Shown: positions 23,079 through 33,441 of the stretch, piece after piece
How positions within the stretch are numbered: the first letter of the stretch is position 1
How the letters are laid out: every line of letters starts with the position of its first letter
From: Megalopta genalis
Taxonomy: Eukaryota; Arthropoda; Insecta; Hymenoptera; Halictidae
Length of the DNA: 64,000 nt
Assembly: GCF_051020955.1 (NCBI RefSeq)
Contig: NW_027476093.1
Coordinates: forward strand, 1,798,001 to 1,862,000
Direction: 5' to 3'
The notes under the pieces: model-generated
The model's database searches: none
What the model was told of the DNA's origin: nothing
The model's input: the letters and a program-made list of their open reading frames with translations, nothing else
Position numbers and translations under genes: made by a program

Positions 23079-24015
23079 TCGCGTAAGATCGCCGTGCCTC
23101 CACGCGAAGTACGGACACGCGAAAGGGCCGGAGGAGTGAGAGAAAGGAGCCCTGTGAAACGCGAGCGGAGAAAATTATTCTTGGTACGTTTCAGGGAGCC
23201 CGACCACAGAAGGGTTTACGCCGTGGAATCGCACCTCTCGGCGACCAACAGCTTCCCTCCAGGTGGATCCGCATTTACGTACCAATAAGCGTAAAATTGG
23301 CCTAACTGCTCCGCGAGACAGGCGGATGGAGAGGCCGCCGGGAAGGGTCGGGAGAATCGAAAAGGGATGAATGGATAGATAAGCCGATGCCGAGGGGCGA
23401 AGGGGTGCGGAGAGCGGTGGGCGCGCGAGACGAAGGAGCACGGATGAGGAAACGATAAAGACGCGATTCGAGGACGCTGGAAAGAGAACGTCGCGGCGGA
23501 ACGGAGAGACGGTTGAGGGGAGAGGCAGCGGGGGCGGATGAGAACCGGGCAATCATGCGTAATTGAATTCACCTTTGTGCGAGAGGGTTGGAACCGTATG
23601 AATATTCAATTCCTCAATTTGCCGCGCGAGCATACACGTTCAATTTGGCGAGAAGCGTCAAGGAGTACAGCACGCTTCAGAAGCGAGCCCGGCAGCCAAT
23701 TAGAATCGAGCGTTTGTGTACGCTGGGAGCCATTTCGTACACGGTTTGACAACGTGTTTCTAGCCCGACAAACAGCTTCGATCCGTTTCCAGGCTGCTCA
23801 GACACTTGTCTTCAAAACACTGCGGTCTGATATCACTGGGACGCCGCTTCGCTCCGCGCCGCGCCGAGGGCATCGGTTTTATTAATTAAACGTCATCTCG
23901 TGTGAAAACAGAGCGCCCGTCTTCGACAGGCGACGCGTTTGCGCGCCAGGGCGTGGTATTTGTTTTCGGACGGAGTCGACGACGAGTCGCGGCGACGGTT
24001 CCGATCGTCGATGGA
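23079..24015. other. CpG-rich spacer of the large inverted repeat
   Basis: Unique, strongly CpG-rich DNA lying in the loop between the two arms. Overlapping frames of 84-125 codons on both strands carry no recognisable domain. Confidence 0.45.
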
Positions 24016-24097
24016 TTAACCCTTTTTACTCGAGTGGCGACTCCGAGGCGTCGTTGTGAACATTGTTACGTCGCGTCTCGAAATAATTTTATTGTTA
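24016..24097. mobile_element. MITE-C left end fragment
   Basis: TTAA, then CCCTTTTTACTCGAGTGGCG, CTCCGAGGCGTCGTT and GTTACGTCGCGTCTCG, stopping where the MITE-A half of the right arm starts. Confidence 0.75.
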
Positions 24098-24978
24098 TTA
24101 TATTAAAACGAGCTGCAAGGCTCGAGCAATCGTATCTTCTCTTCCCGAATTGTCCAGTTTTCCGCACGATCTCAGCGTCGATTAGGGAGACATTACTGTA
24201 ATAATAACGAGAAGGTGGATAAATGTGAATTAGTAACGACTTCTTTGCACGCGTTTCGCTTCGCCGATGATTTCTATACGGCAATTTTTGCATAATTCTT
24301 CGACGGCAATTTACGCATGACTTTTTATACGACAATGCTGATTTGCACCCTCTGCACTCGAGTGGCGACTCCGAGGCGCCGTTGAAAATCGTTACGTCGC
24401 GTCTCGAAATAATTTTATCGATCAAATTTGTCTATATTCGAAGAGCCGTTGAAAGCCGTAACTGTTGCATAGGTCGCGATGTTCGATTTCGTGCGCGCAA
24501 AATGCGCCGGGTCGTGTAAAATGGAGAATCCGCGGGTCGGAAATACTGTTTTAAACGTTGCGTTCGTTCGGCTTCGAGTGCAAAGGATTCGATCGACCAG
24601 AGCGAGTGGCTCTCCGAGCAAACGCTGGATAATTAGCCGACCAACGCCAAATTTACCGCTTTCAAAATTATTGCCGAAAGTATAGAGACTCCTTCGCGGG
24701 AAACGACTGGACGGAGGATTTTACACGTTCGCGAGGAAAACGAGCGAGCGAAATACGGAATGATGGAAACGGTTGATGGATTTGAAGACACTGTTATGAT
24801 ATTTCCAACTTGTTGGATATCTTGGCAGGACGAGAACGTTCTCGTTCGATCGTGGTCCGTTGCGATCGAGGTGGACAAATTTTATTTCGCGCGAAGATCC
24901 GTTGTCTAGAAGCGACCGTTGCTCTTCCAGATAGACCGCGAATCTTTGCGCGAAATAAAAATGTCCGAAGACGATTAC
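24098..24978. repeat. Right arm of large inverted repeat
   Basis: Reverse copy of 21294-22167. It includes a MITE-A half (24100-24200, ending ATTACTGTA), the MITE-C at 24346-24592 and the unique segment up to GAAGACGATTAC. Small differences, such as single-base changes and a 2-bp indel near 24600, show that the arms are not under strict homogenisation. Confidence 0.9.
24346..24592. mobile_element. MITE-C inside right arm
   Basis: Reversed partner of 21683-21931, with ends CACTCGAGTGGCGACTCCGA and GGCTTCGAGTGCAAAGGATT. Confidence 0.75.
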
Positions 24979-25272
24979 AAGAAACGGAAATTGAGCGAGA
25001 ATAAATTGTTTCCTCCGATAATGCGAATAAGTTGCGAACGGTGCAACGATGTTATTAGATTGTTTTTATGCCTTTACAATTTCATGTTTCAGCTGTTCGT
25101 TTTAGACGCGAGCGCGTCAAATCCGTAGTCTAATTACGAAGTTAGCGCGCGTCGATCTTGGAACTCGTTGAGACCGCGTTTGAGAAATGTCCGTGCTCGA
25201 CGAACGAACGGCACGATTTTTATCGATTATTATAGAAGTCGCGATCTCGGTTACCCGAAATGTATTCATCGT

Positions 25273-25510
25273 TAACGCTGGATTCACGGAACCCGTCGAA
25301 ACGACGGCTCACTAATTTGTTCATTTACGATTATTCGTTCGCGAGTCGGATAAAGATACATTTACGAGTTGTTCGTTCAATTTATACGTTACTCGCGGCA
25401 AATGTTACGATAACGCTCGTTCAAAATCAGAGTAAATGACTTATTGTCACTTTTATAAACTGATATATAAAACAGCTGTTTTTTTTCCGCTCCGCGAATC
25501 TAGCGTCGAC
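25273..25510 (+). repeat. Dispersed repeat G (reference copy)
   Basis: About 240 bp shared with 43871-44083 along its whole length: GATTCACGGAACCCGTCGAA, TTTACGATTATTCGTTCG, AAAGATACATTTACGAGTTG, CACTTTTATAAACTGATATA, AAACAGCTGTTTTTT and AATCTAGCGTCGAC. No frame and no obvious terminal repeats, so class unknown. Confidence 0.75.
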
Positions 25511-25723
25511 AAGACGTTCGCAACGAAGATCGCAGCGATAGAAACGCGATAAAATCGTCCTTGCTCGCGATGCGAATAGATTTCGAAAGCGTGCCACGCA
25601 AATTTCCGTGATCGTCTCTCGTGACGCTCGCACGGGCCATGACCGTGTTCCCGAATAATATTTCAGCCACGCTGGTTTTCACGATTGTGCAGCGCGGCGT
25701 CGCGTCGCTCGGGCATTACTTAC

Positions 25724-25799
25724 ACCCGATGATTACAATCAACAGCCATTCAGAGAAACCACCCTCCGGGGCGTGTACAGTCTCTGTTTTACTTTCCAT
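25724..25799 (-). CDS. Candidate first coding exon, unknown protein
   Basis: On the minus strand an ATG at 25799 sits in a favourable start context (CAAATGG). It opens a frame of 25 codons beginning MESKTETVHAPEGGF and ending in a hydrophobic segment WLLIVIIG. It then meets a perfect donor, GTAAGT, at 25723-25718, leaving the exon in phase 1. Without splicing the frame ends two codons later. The residue mix is protein-like: an acidic, polar N-terminus running into what could be the start of a membrane segment. I do not recognise the family and see no matching downstream exon before the repeat-rich DNA at lower coordinates. It could be chance; one short exon with one good splice site is weak proof. 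Confidence 0.35.
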
Positions 25800-26016
25800 T
25801 TGAGCGATGCGAGCCGCCACGTGACCGCAATCACCGCGCAGTTTGCGGGTACTTACACAACTGTTTAACAAATACGGGGGGCGTGCGTTCCGTTTCGTTC
25901 TCTTCGGTCGCGTTCGACGGATCGACCCTGCAAACAAACCGAATTTCGGCAAACACGACGCCGCTTAGATATCCCGCGACGATCTCCGAAGAAATATTTT
26001 CAGTCTTAGTCGCAAC

Positions 26017-26057
26017 TTTCAGTCTAATAAGACTGAAATAATCGCCTAATAAGGCGA
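26017..26057. other. Two adjacent hairpins with identical loops
   Basis: TTTCAGTC-TAATAA-GACTGAAA (26017-26038) is followed after three bases by TCGCC-TAATAA-GGCGA (26042-26057). The stems differ but the 6-base loop is the same. A third short stem, GCCTCT-GCA-AGAGGC, lies at 26113-26127. Function unknown. Confidence 0.5.
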
Positions 26058-26230
26058 CGCGTAATTGCTGCGCGCAGGAAGCAACGAGTTCCGAAACGTT
26101 CGAATTTATCGGCGCCTCTGCAAGAGGCTTAATCTAGACTTCTTGAGTTACGCAGTTTTTGTTCGTAACACGTAAGAATGTTCTACTTTGCGAAGAGAGA
26201 AATGATTGGGTCGTTGCAAAATGTCTGTCG

Positions 26231-26557
26231 CACTTTTTCGATGAAAAGGACTGCCACTTCTTTATATATAATATATATAATTCTATTAATTCTATTAATA
26301 TTTATTATAATATATCTAATTCTATATAATTCTATTATATTATAATTTGTAATATTATAATATAATATATATAATTCGTGGTTAGCTTGCGAGTACAAAA
26401 GAAAACTACTAGTATAAAGAATTTCTATATTATTTCTATATTATACTATATTATATATTACTATACATATATATAGTAATATCATATACTATAAATAATA
26501 TATTATATAGTATAATATTATTATTATACTATTATACCATATATATAATATATATTA

Positions 26558-26623
<66 letters not shown>

Positions 26624-26640
26624 ATTACATAATATAATAT
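26231..26640. repeat. AT-rich satellite with (TA)n
   Basis: TATTATATAAT-type repeats ending in a pure (TA)n run at about 26561-26618. Confidence 0.9.
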
Positions 26641-26924
26641 AAAATACTTCACAGTATTTTAGCATGAATGATTTATACTAATATTAGATCGTGTAACTAA
26701 GTTCTAGTCAATTTACTTGTGCAACCAAAAATCTCAGAAAACGATCTATATAAAATAAAATAGTTGAGCGACGATAAAAAAAAATTATGGTTTAAGGAGA
26801 GCCGACTAAAATCTCAGACTGCATAATTACTCAGCTTTATGAGTATAGTAGGACTTCGGTTGTTCGAATCAATCTAGATTACAAATAAGAGATGTCTTTT
26901 TCTTATTTTTTTTTGTTTTACTAG

Positions 26925-27160
26925 TCTTTCATTACTATTTTACTATTTTACTAGTTTTTCATTACTATTTTACTATTTTACTAGTCTTTCATTACTATTT
27001 TACTATTTTACTATTTTACTATTTTACTATTTTACTATTTTACTATTTTACTATTTTACTATTTTACTATTTTACTATTTGACTATTTGACTATTTGACT
27101 ATTTGACTATTTGACTATTTGACTATTTTACTATATTACTATTTTTACTATTTTATTACT
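26925..27160. repeat. 8-mer (TTTTACTA)n array
   Basis: Begins with longer units containing CTAGTCTTTCATTACTATTT at about 26920, 26950 and 26980, then becomes a pure TTTTACTA repeat and then a TTTGACTA variant block at 27075-27125. Confidence 0.9.
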
Positions 27161-27169
27161 AATCTTTTC

Positions 27170-27995
27170 TAGATCCTCTTAGATCACTCTATTTAAATGC
27201 GAAACGTCTTCGACCAACGCGTTCATAAAATTCGTCCAAAATTCGAACTATAAAAGTAGTCCACAATGATCCCTATTTTTTCGCTAAGCTTCAAATCCTC
27301 CGTGGTTCTTAAAAAAGCTAGCAAGATATCTGCCGTCTTCGCCTAGAGACGTCGTCCCAGTCGCGATGCAGCGACGATGCACATTCGTAGATCACAATGG
27401 GGAAATCCGCGCGCGGATATAACAATGTCTAGGAGGAACAGAAAACGAGTCGCGGCGCCACTCTCGATGCTTAAACCCAATTCGTATGGACGTCGATCCG
27501 TTATTTCCCTCTTGTTCTTCAGCCGCAGCTTTTACAAGCCACGCCGGAAAGTAAAACGGCCAGGACGAATTTGTGTCGGCCGCGTGGAGAATCCATTCCC
27601 CCCCCCCCCCCCGCGAGAACAATGTTCTTTTCTACTCATGGATCGAACACTCTCAATCCCGTCTCCCTGCCTGCCACGGACACGCTGACCCATTTTAATC
27701 CGCGAGCCGCTCTCTGCGATTTATCTTCCGAACCTCTTCCGTTCGGTTGCTAACGCGATTATGTCGATTCTGGAAAATTTCGTGCGCTACTACCCCAGAC
27801 ATCTTTCATCCTTTTACATTCATCTCCATCCTTTTTCATCCTTTAGCATGTTGTTCCATTGATACGGATTTTCTTTAGTGCGCGTTGAATTTATTGACAG
27901 AGCTTCAAATATATTTTATATGATTTTGAGAGAAATGCTATGTCACGTAAACTTTATGATCATTTTTAAATTCATTAAATAGAACAGTGTTTTGT
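27170..27995. other. Unique block, CpG-rich at 27340-27770
   Basis: Contains a C run at 27598-27612. No frame resembles a known protein. Confidence 0.4.
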
Positions 27996-28002
27996 GTATT
28001 CG

Positions 28003-28850
28003 AAGTAAATAAAATAATACTGTGTAATATATTGTGTATGCAATAGTAATTTCGTAATATTGTATGTACAATATGTTATTGTATAATATAGTTATAGTAA
28101 TATAAAATATATTATAGCATATATTAGTAATATACTATAATATATATTATATAATATTAATAATTATACCATATAATATTATTATATAATATAAATGTAA
28201 TAATATTAATATTATATTAATATAATATTATATATAATATAAATATAATAATATTATATATAAGTAAATAAAATAATATTGTATAATATATTGTATATAC
28301 AATATATTATTGTATAATATAGTTTTAGTAATATAATATATATTAGTAATATACTATAAAATATATTATATAATATTAATAATTATACTATACAATATTA
28401 TTATATAATATAAATATAAGAATATTATATATAAGTAAATAAAATAATATTGTGTAATATATTGTGTATGCAATAGAAATTTTGTAATATTGCATATACA
28501 ATATATTATTGTATAATATAGTTATAGTAATATAATATATATTAGTAATATACTATAAAATATATTATATAATATTAATAATTATACTATATAATATTAT
28601 TATATAATATAAATATAAGAATATTATATATAAGTAAATAAAATAATATTGTGTAATATATTGTGTATGCAATAGAAATTTTGTAATATTGCATATACAA
28701 TATATTATTGTATAATATAGTTATAGTAATATAATATATATTGCTATAATAATATATATTAATATATTACTATAATGATATTAGTAATATATTACTATAC
28801 ATTAATAATATATATAATATATAATATAATAACAATAAAATTGAATATTG
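28003..28850. repeat. AT-rich tandem array, ~170-260 bp unit
   Basis: AAGTAAATAAAATAATA starts units at 28003, 28262, 28433 and 28632. Each then reads ATATTGTRTATGCAATAG or similar, then TATTATTGTATAATATAG. The last two full units are nearly identical, indicating recent duplication. Confidence 0.9.
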
Positions 28851-28851
28851 T

Positions 28852-28961
28852 AACACATGCAACAGTTACTCTTCCAACAGCTCTTCCAATATAAACAAAT
28901 TTGATCAAGAAAATTATTTTAAGACGTAACAATTTTTAATGGCGCCTCGGAGAGTCGCCCT
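28852..28961. mobile_element. MITE-C fragment
   Basis: AACACATGCAACAGTTACTC, TATAAACAAATTTGATCAAG, then TTTAATGGCGCCTCGGAGAG, matching the inner right part of the MITE-C inside the inverted-repeat arms. Neither terminus is kept. Confidence 0.6.
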
Positions 28962-30820
28962 TGCAACTTAAACAACTTAATAAAAACAACGAACTTCCAC
29001 CCCGCACAATAAATATGCCGATTATAATTACCTACAAAAGAATACAAAAAAAAAAGAAACAAAATAAAACTAAGAGAAATTCGTTCGAATCTAACCCTGA
29101 AAAAATTCTACGTTCTTTTTTTCTCTCAATATGCTCGAGAAACTCGAATTCCTCGAAGTCGCCGATACTCGAGCATGTTTCATCACGGTAATTTTGCTCG
29201 GTCTATCAAGCAGAAAGGGTTCTAGAAAAGTCTCACGATTATCGTAGCCGCGACGGAAAGAAATCTGCCGCGACATCAAACGTGTTTCGATGAATCACGC
29301 TCGTGCTTCCTCACGCGAGAAACACGGCATCCTCTCGCCAGGAAGCCGCGTTTCCTGCCTCCGCTTCGGGCCCCGTGGAAATTAAATCGCGCCGGTTAAG
29401 GAAGGATTGCAGCGGCTCGCGAGGAATCGAATCTGGTGATCGCCGAGCGGAGGATCTCGCAGGGGTGGCTGGCCTTGCTGCGATGCGGTTCCGCCGTTCG
29501 GAGGGGTGGAGGGAGGGAGGACGAGGGGAGCCGAATCGCGCGGCGTCGGCGGCGGCGGGCGAAAAGGACGAAAAAGGAATCTGACGAAATTATCGTTCAT
29601 CAACGGAGTGCTCGCAGCGGTCCCACGGGACGCCAGGCGGAGTCCGCCCACTCTTTGTTGCGCAGCAATTAAAATTAGCGCTGTTAATTACGCGCGCGCG
29701 CGAGCGAGCGCGATGCCGCGACGCTTGTTAGCGAGCGGCGAGAACTGCCAAAATTAAACGGGAAACAAAATGTAATGCGCCGCGTCTAATGGCGCGGCCG
29801 TAACGCGTTAAAGTCCGCCATTTTTTTAACGGCACGACCGCCGGCTGATTCAGATAACAACCGACGCCCCGGCGCCTACGCCGCTGCGCTCTGCGAAAAT
29901 ATTTTTTTCGAAACGCGCGGTCGCGAGGATTTTTTTTCCGCGTCGAAATAGCTGCCGAGTTTTTTCATCCCCGAGCGACGCTCACCCCGTCCCCCCGCCC
30001 TCCCATCTCCGGTTAATCGGCGCTCATTTCCGGAAATTCGCTCGCTAATTGAGCGCGTCACGCGCATTTTTGCTTCGCCGCTTTTTAACGCGGCGCTCTC
30101 TCGCGGCAACGACGCTGTTTCGAATATTTTCAACAGCCTCCCCGGTTAACCGGGTTTCGCTAATCTGTGGTAGAAATCGCGAGGTTTCCCATTCGCTGGC
30201 TGTTTCGAAATAATTAATAATAATAGTTCCTCGCGACGCGGTTAATTATTTCGTTTCGCGGCGTGTCGGAGACGCAATAAGCGAAAGCTAAAGATATTTA
30301 CAATAATTAGTGTTCACTATCGGGTCTCGCAGAGTCAAGTAGTCTTACAGAGCTCAGTGAAAAACGTTTTTTAAACAATTTGAGAACAAGAATTACGATC
30401 GCGCACAGCTCGATCGCGGACGAAATGTTAAAAAGTGTTTCGGGACGCGATGTTTGAAACGATCGCAAATGTGTTGTTTCACTTGGACACACTTTGGACA
30501 CGTGGGAGGATGCAAAATTATTCAATTAGTAAGCGTAAATTACAATCGATAATTTATAACATTGGCAATTACCATTAATCCTCGTTTATAATGTCATAAT
30601 CGCAGTATATGTTTAATTTATGATGTCATAATTGCATAATATCAAAATATAGCCTTGCATTTAAGAAAATTAGATCGACCTTCGGATCTCCTGTGCTAGT
30701 CTATTCACAAGAAAACAATTAATATTCCACTCGCAAGAAAATAATTAATATTACATGATGTGGCTTATCTTACTGAAGAACTTTTGTAGGAACATTTTTT
30801 TAAAAACTGTAACTCCTTCC
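28962..30820. other. Unique block, CpG-rich at 29290-30130
   Basis: The largest uninterrupted unique region of the window, with a (CG)-rich alternating tract near 29691-29712. Frames of up to 93 codons are Arg/Ala/Pro-rich and unremarkable. A first-exon or promoter function is possible; no start or splice pair stood out. Confidence 0.4.
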
Positions 30821-30822
30821 GA

Positions 30823-30865
30823 GATTTATTGCAGTACTCGCTTAAACAAGACACTCCGTATAATA
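30823..30865 (+). repeat. 43-bp direct repeat left of mariner
   Basis: GATTTATTGCAGTACTCGCT then TAAACAAGACACTCCGTATA. It recurs at 32245-32288 with three or four differences, bracketing the mariner and an AT tract. The ACACCCTGTATAA end resembles other terminal sequences in the window. Confidence 0.8.
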
Positions 30866-32152
30866 TTAGGTTGGGGAAAAAGAAATCCATTATTTTTGCG
30901 TGAAATTCAAGACTTTATTTAAGATGTTTCAGATTGTCCGATTTGGGTCAAATATGCACCGTTTCGTTGTATAATTTGTTACCATTTTAAAGGTAGCTTC
31001 ATAATGCCTCTCTCATAGAAGTCTTGGTCCTTATTGGCGAAAAACTCTAGTAATCGATTTTCACAATCTTCTCTTGATCCCAATTTCTTATCACTCAGGA
31101 AGTTTTGCAATGCGAGAAAAAGGTGGTAATCGCTTGGTGCCAGGTCCGGACTATATGGTGGATGCATTAAAATTTCCCAACCAAGCTCCCGGAGTTTCTG
31201 GCGAGTCACCACAGACGTGTGTGGCCTTGCGTTATCCTGATGGAACACAACACCTCTTCTGGTGGCCAATTTTGACCGTTTCTGGTCAATCGCTAGCTTC
31301 AAACGGTCCAGTTGTTGACAGTAGAGATCTGAATTTAGTGTTTGGCCATACGGAAGCAACTCATAATAAATGATTCCTTTCAAGTCCCACCAAATACACA
31401 GTAGAACCTCCCTGGCCGTTAGTCCTGGTTTGGCCACCGTTTGAGCCGGTTCACCACACTTTGACTATGATCGTTTTCGCACAATATTGTCGTATGTGAC
31501 CCATTTCTCATCCCCAGTCACCATCTGTTTAAGAAATGGGTCGATTTCATTCTGTTTGGCCAAGGCTACGCAGATGGAAATTCGATCCATCATGTTTTTT
31601 GGTGTTAATTGGTGTGGCACCCAAACATCGAGCTTCTTTTTGTATCCAGCTTTGCGCAAATGGTTTAAAACTGTTTTATAGTCGATCTTTAGCTCCTGGG
31701 CGATGCTACGACTACTAACATGACGGTCAACTTCAATTATTTCTGTGATTTTATCGACATTTTCGACGACGGGCCCGCCTGTGCGAGGGGCATCTTTAAA
31801 ATCAAAAATGCCTGAACGGAATCGACGAAACCAAAATGGCACGTGATTAGCTGTTACAGTATCGGCACCATAAACACCATTCACAATTTCAGCGGCCTGG
31901 CTTGCATTTTCGCCTTTATCAAAGAAAAACTATAAAATGTACCGAATTTTCTCTTTGTTGACTTCCATATTTAACACCCTGTAACTCACAACTGAATGGA
32001 CCAAACAAAAAACTGCAAAAGGATTTTTTTAGTGCGAAATGTCACCTTTTCAACGAGCATAAATCTAAAATTGTTTGATCGATACATTACGAGATATCGA
32101 TCACTATAGCCATCTACCGAAAAAATAATGGATTTCTTTTTCCCCAGCCTAA
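30866..32152 (-). mobile_element. Full-length mariner element
   Basis: A 1287-bp element between TA target duplications (30864-30865 and 32153-32154). The 31-bp terminal repeats start TTAGGTTGGGGAAAAAGAAA and differ by one base (T/C at position 6). Length, terminal repeats, target site and encoded transposase are those of a complete mariner. It belongs to a different lineage from the deleted copies at 16034, 48122 and 54257. Confidence 0.96.
30919..31968 (-). pseudogene. Mariner transposase, three nonsense codons
   Basis: A single frame of 349 codons runs from the ATG at 31968 to the TAA at 30919-30921, the normal mariner length. It has no frameshift but three in-frame stops: codon 13 (TAG, 31930-31932), codon 168 (TAG, 31465-31467) and codon 330 (TAA, 30979-30981). 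The catalytic triad is intact: Asp153 in VTGDEKWVTY, Asp245 in HQDNARPH and Asp280 in SPDLAPSDYHLF, with 34 residues between the last two. The WVPHQL motif typical of mariners is near residue 116. The protein would cut and paste its own ends, but this copy is dead. Each stop fits one C-to-T or G-to-A change from a codon usual in the family (Gln, Trp, Gln); that ancestral reading is inferred. Confidence 0.95.
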
Positions 32153-32154
32153 TA

Positions 32155-32437
32155 TAATATATAATATGGTATATATTATAGTGTATATAGTATAGTATAT
32201 ATATAAGATATATATAGTATATATACTATATATATATACTATAAGATTTACTGCAGTACTCGCTTAAACAAGACACCCTGTATAATATAATATATACTAT
32301 AACTGTACTATATATATATACACTATAGCATATTATATTATACCCTGTATAATATAATATACATATATGTATAACTAGCAAATAATATATGCTTTAAAGT
32401 TAAATGTCTCCCTATATATATAAACTGACGCTCAGAG
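32155..32437. repeat. AT-rich tract with 43-bp direct repeat
   Basis: TATATAGTATA repeats, interrupted at 32245-32288 by the second copy of the 43-bp repeat. 32310-32437 is the start of the inverted copy of 22850-22960. Confidence 0.85.
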
Positions 32438-32656
32438 TACAGTAATGTCTCCCTTATTGACGCCCAGATTGTCTACAAAAATGGACAATTTAGGAAGAGG
32501 AGATACGATTATTCAAGCCTTGCGGATCGTTTTCACAGTTACGAATTGTCAAGAACTATAAAAACGAGCCGCAAGGCTCGAGTAATCGCATCTTCTTTTC
32601 CGAAATTGTCAATTTTTGTGCGCAATCTAAGCGTCAGTTAGGGAGACATTACTGCA
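32438..32656. mobile_element. MITE-A
   Basis: CAGTAATGTCTCCCTTATTG after TA; right end GGGAGACATTACTGCA, with the last TA changed. Inner stem CGAGCCGCAAGGCTCG intact. Confidence 0.9.
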
Positions 32657-32775
32657 CATTATTGTGTACGAGCTGAAGAACAATTTGAGAGAATTTACTG
32701 TACTACCTTCGACGTGACCTATTTTGAAGGCTACCAAATCAAATCTGCCGCGAGACATTTTATGGACGCCCTGTA
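32657..32775. repeat. Repeat D
   Basis: Reverse of 22490-22605: CATTATTGTGTACGAGCTGA through ACCAAATCAAATCTGCCGCG to GACGCCCTGTATAA, directly adjoining a MITE-A. Confidence 0.8.
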
Positions 32776-32972
32776 TAAGAATGACAAGTCTGAATTTATT
32801 TCGACATTTCACCGTATTTCCTGCAGAAGAGAGACTTTATGATAACAATAATCTCGAAATGAAAAATGTGAAATTGACCGGCCTGATAGCGTAAAAGTGT
32901 AAAAGATGATCAATTCTCAATGTAAATACTGCAAAATATTTTTAACGATTTTTAAGCTTGACAAGTTAGGAG

Positions 32973-33191
32973 TACAGTAATGTCTCCCTAATTGACGCTC
33001 GGATTGTCCACAAAAATGGACAATTTGGGAAGAGGAGATGCAATTTTTAGAGCTTTGCGTCTCGTTTTTATAGTTACCGATTTTGAGCAATTATAAATAC
33101 GAGCTGCAAGGCTCGAACAATCGTATATCCTCTTCCCAAAGTGTCCATTTTTCTGCACAATCTAAGCGTCAATTAGAGAGACATTACTGTA
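32973..33191. mobile_element. MITE-A, complete
   Basis: 219 bp, flanked by TA on both sides, same length as the reference copy. Ends are CAGTAATGTCTCCCTAATTG and AATTAGAGAGACATTACTG. Confidence 0.92.
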
Positions 33192-33441
33192 TTTACAATT
33201 CAAACGAATAACACCGAAACCGACGGCGTTCGATTCGCGGTTACCGAGAAAGCAAACATCGCTCCGTAAATAATACAGCGAATAATCGTGTCTCCTCTTC
33301 CCAAACTGTCCATTTTCCTGCGCAATCTAAGCGTCAATTAGAAAGACATTACTGTATTTTCAATTCAAACGAAGAACACCGAACCCGACGGCGTTCGATT
33401 CGCGGTTACCGAGAAAACAAAAACATCGCTGCGTAAATAAT
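33112..33441. repeat. Tandem duplication of MITE-A half plus flank
   Basis: A unit of about 165 bp, consisting of the right half of MITE-A plus about 85 bp of flank (CACCGAAACCGACGGCGTTC, GATTCGCGGTTACCGAGAAA), is present twice in direct orientation. The second MITE-A half is at 33280-33356. Confidence 0.88.

Larger units (their letters stand above)
25511..26230. other. CpG-rich unique block with candidate exon
   Basis: Even-composition CpG-rich DNA that would suit a promoter or first-exon region of a minus-strand gene. It contains the candidate exon at 25724-25799 and, upstream of it on that strand, two small hairpins at 26017-26038 and 26042-26057. Confidence 0.4.
32310..33191. repeat. Inverted copy of the 22-kb composite
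   Basis: Contains, in reverse order relative to 22070-22960, the TATA tract, MITE-A (32438-32656), repeat D (32657-32775), the linker (32776-32972) and MITE-A (32973-33191). The duplication ends exactly at the outer TA of the last MITE-A. Confidence 0.88.

Noticed and set aside
21845..24425. Two near-identical frames starting Met-Ile-Asp-Lys-Ile-Ile on opposite strands, resembling a duplicated gene
   Set aside because: They are MITE-C and MITE-A DNA within the arms of the inverted repeat; similarity reflects DNA duplication, with no protein motif.
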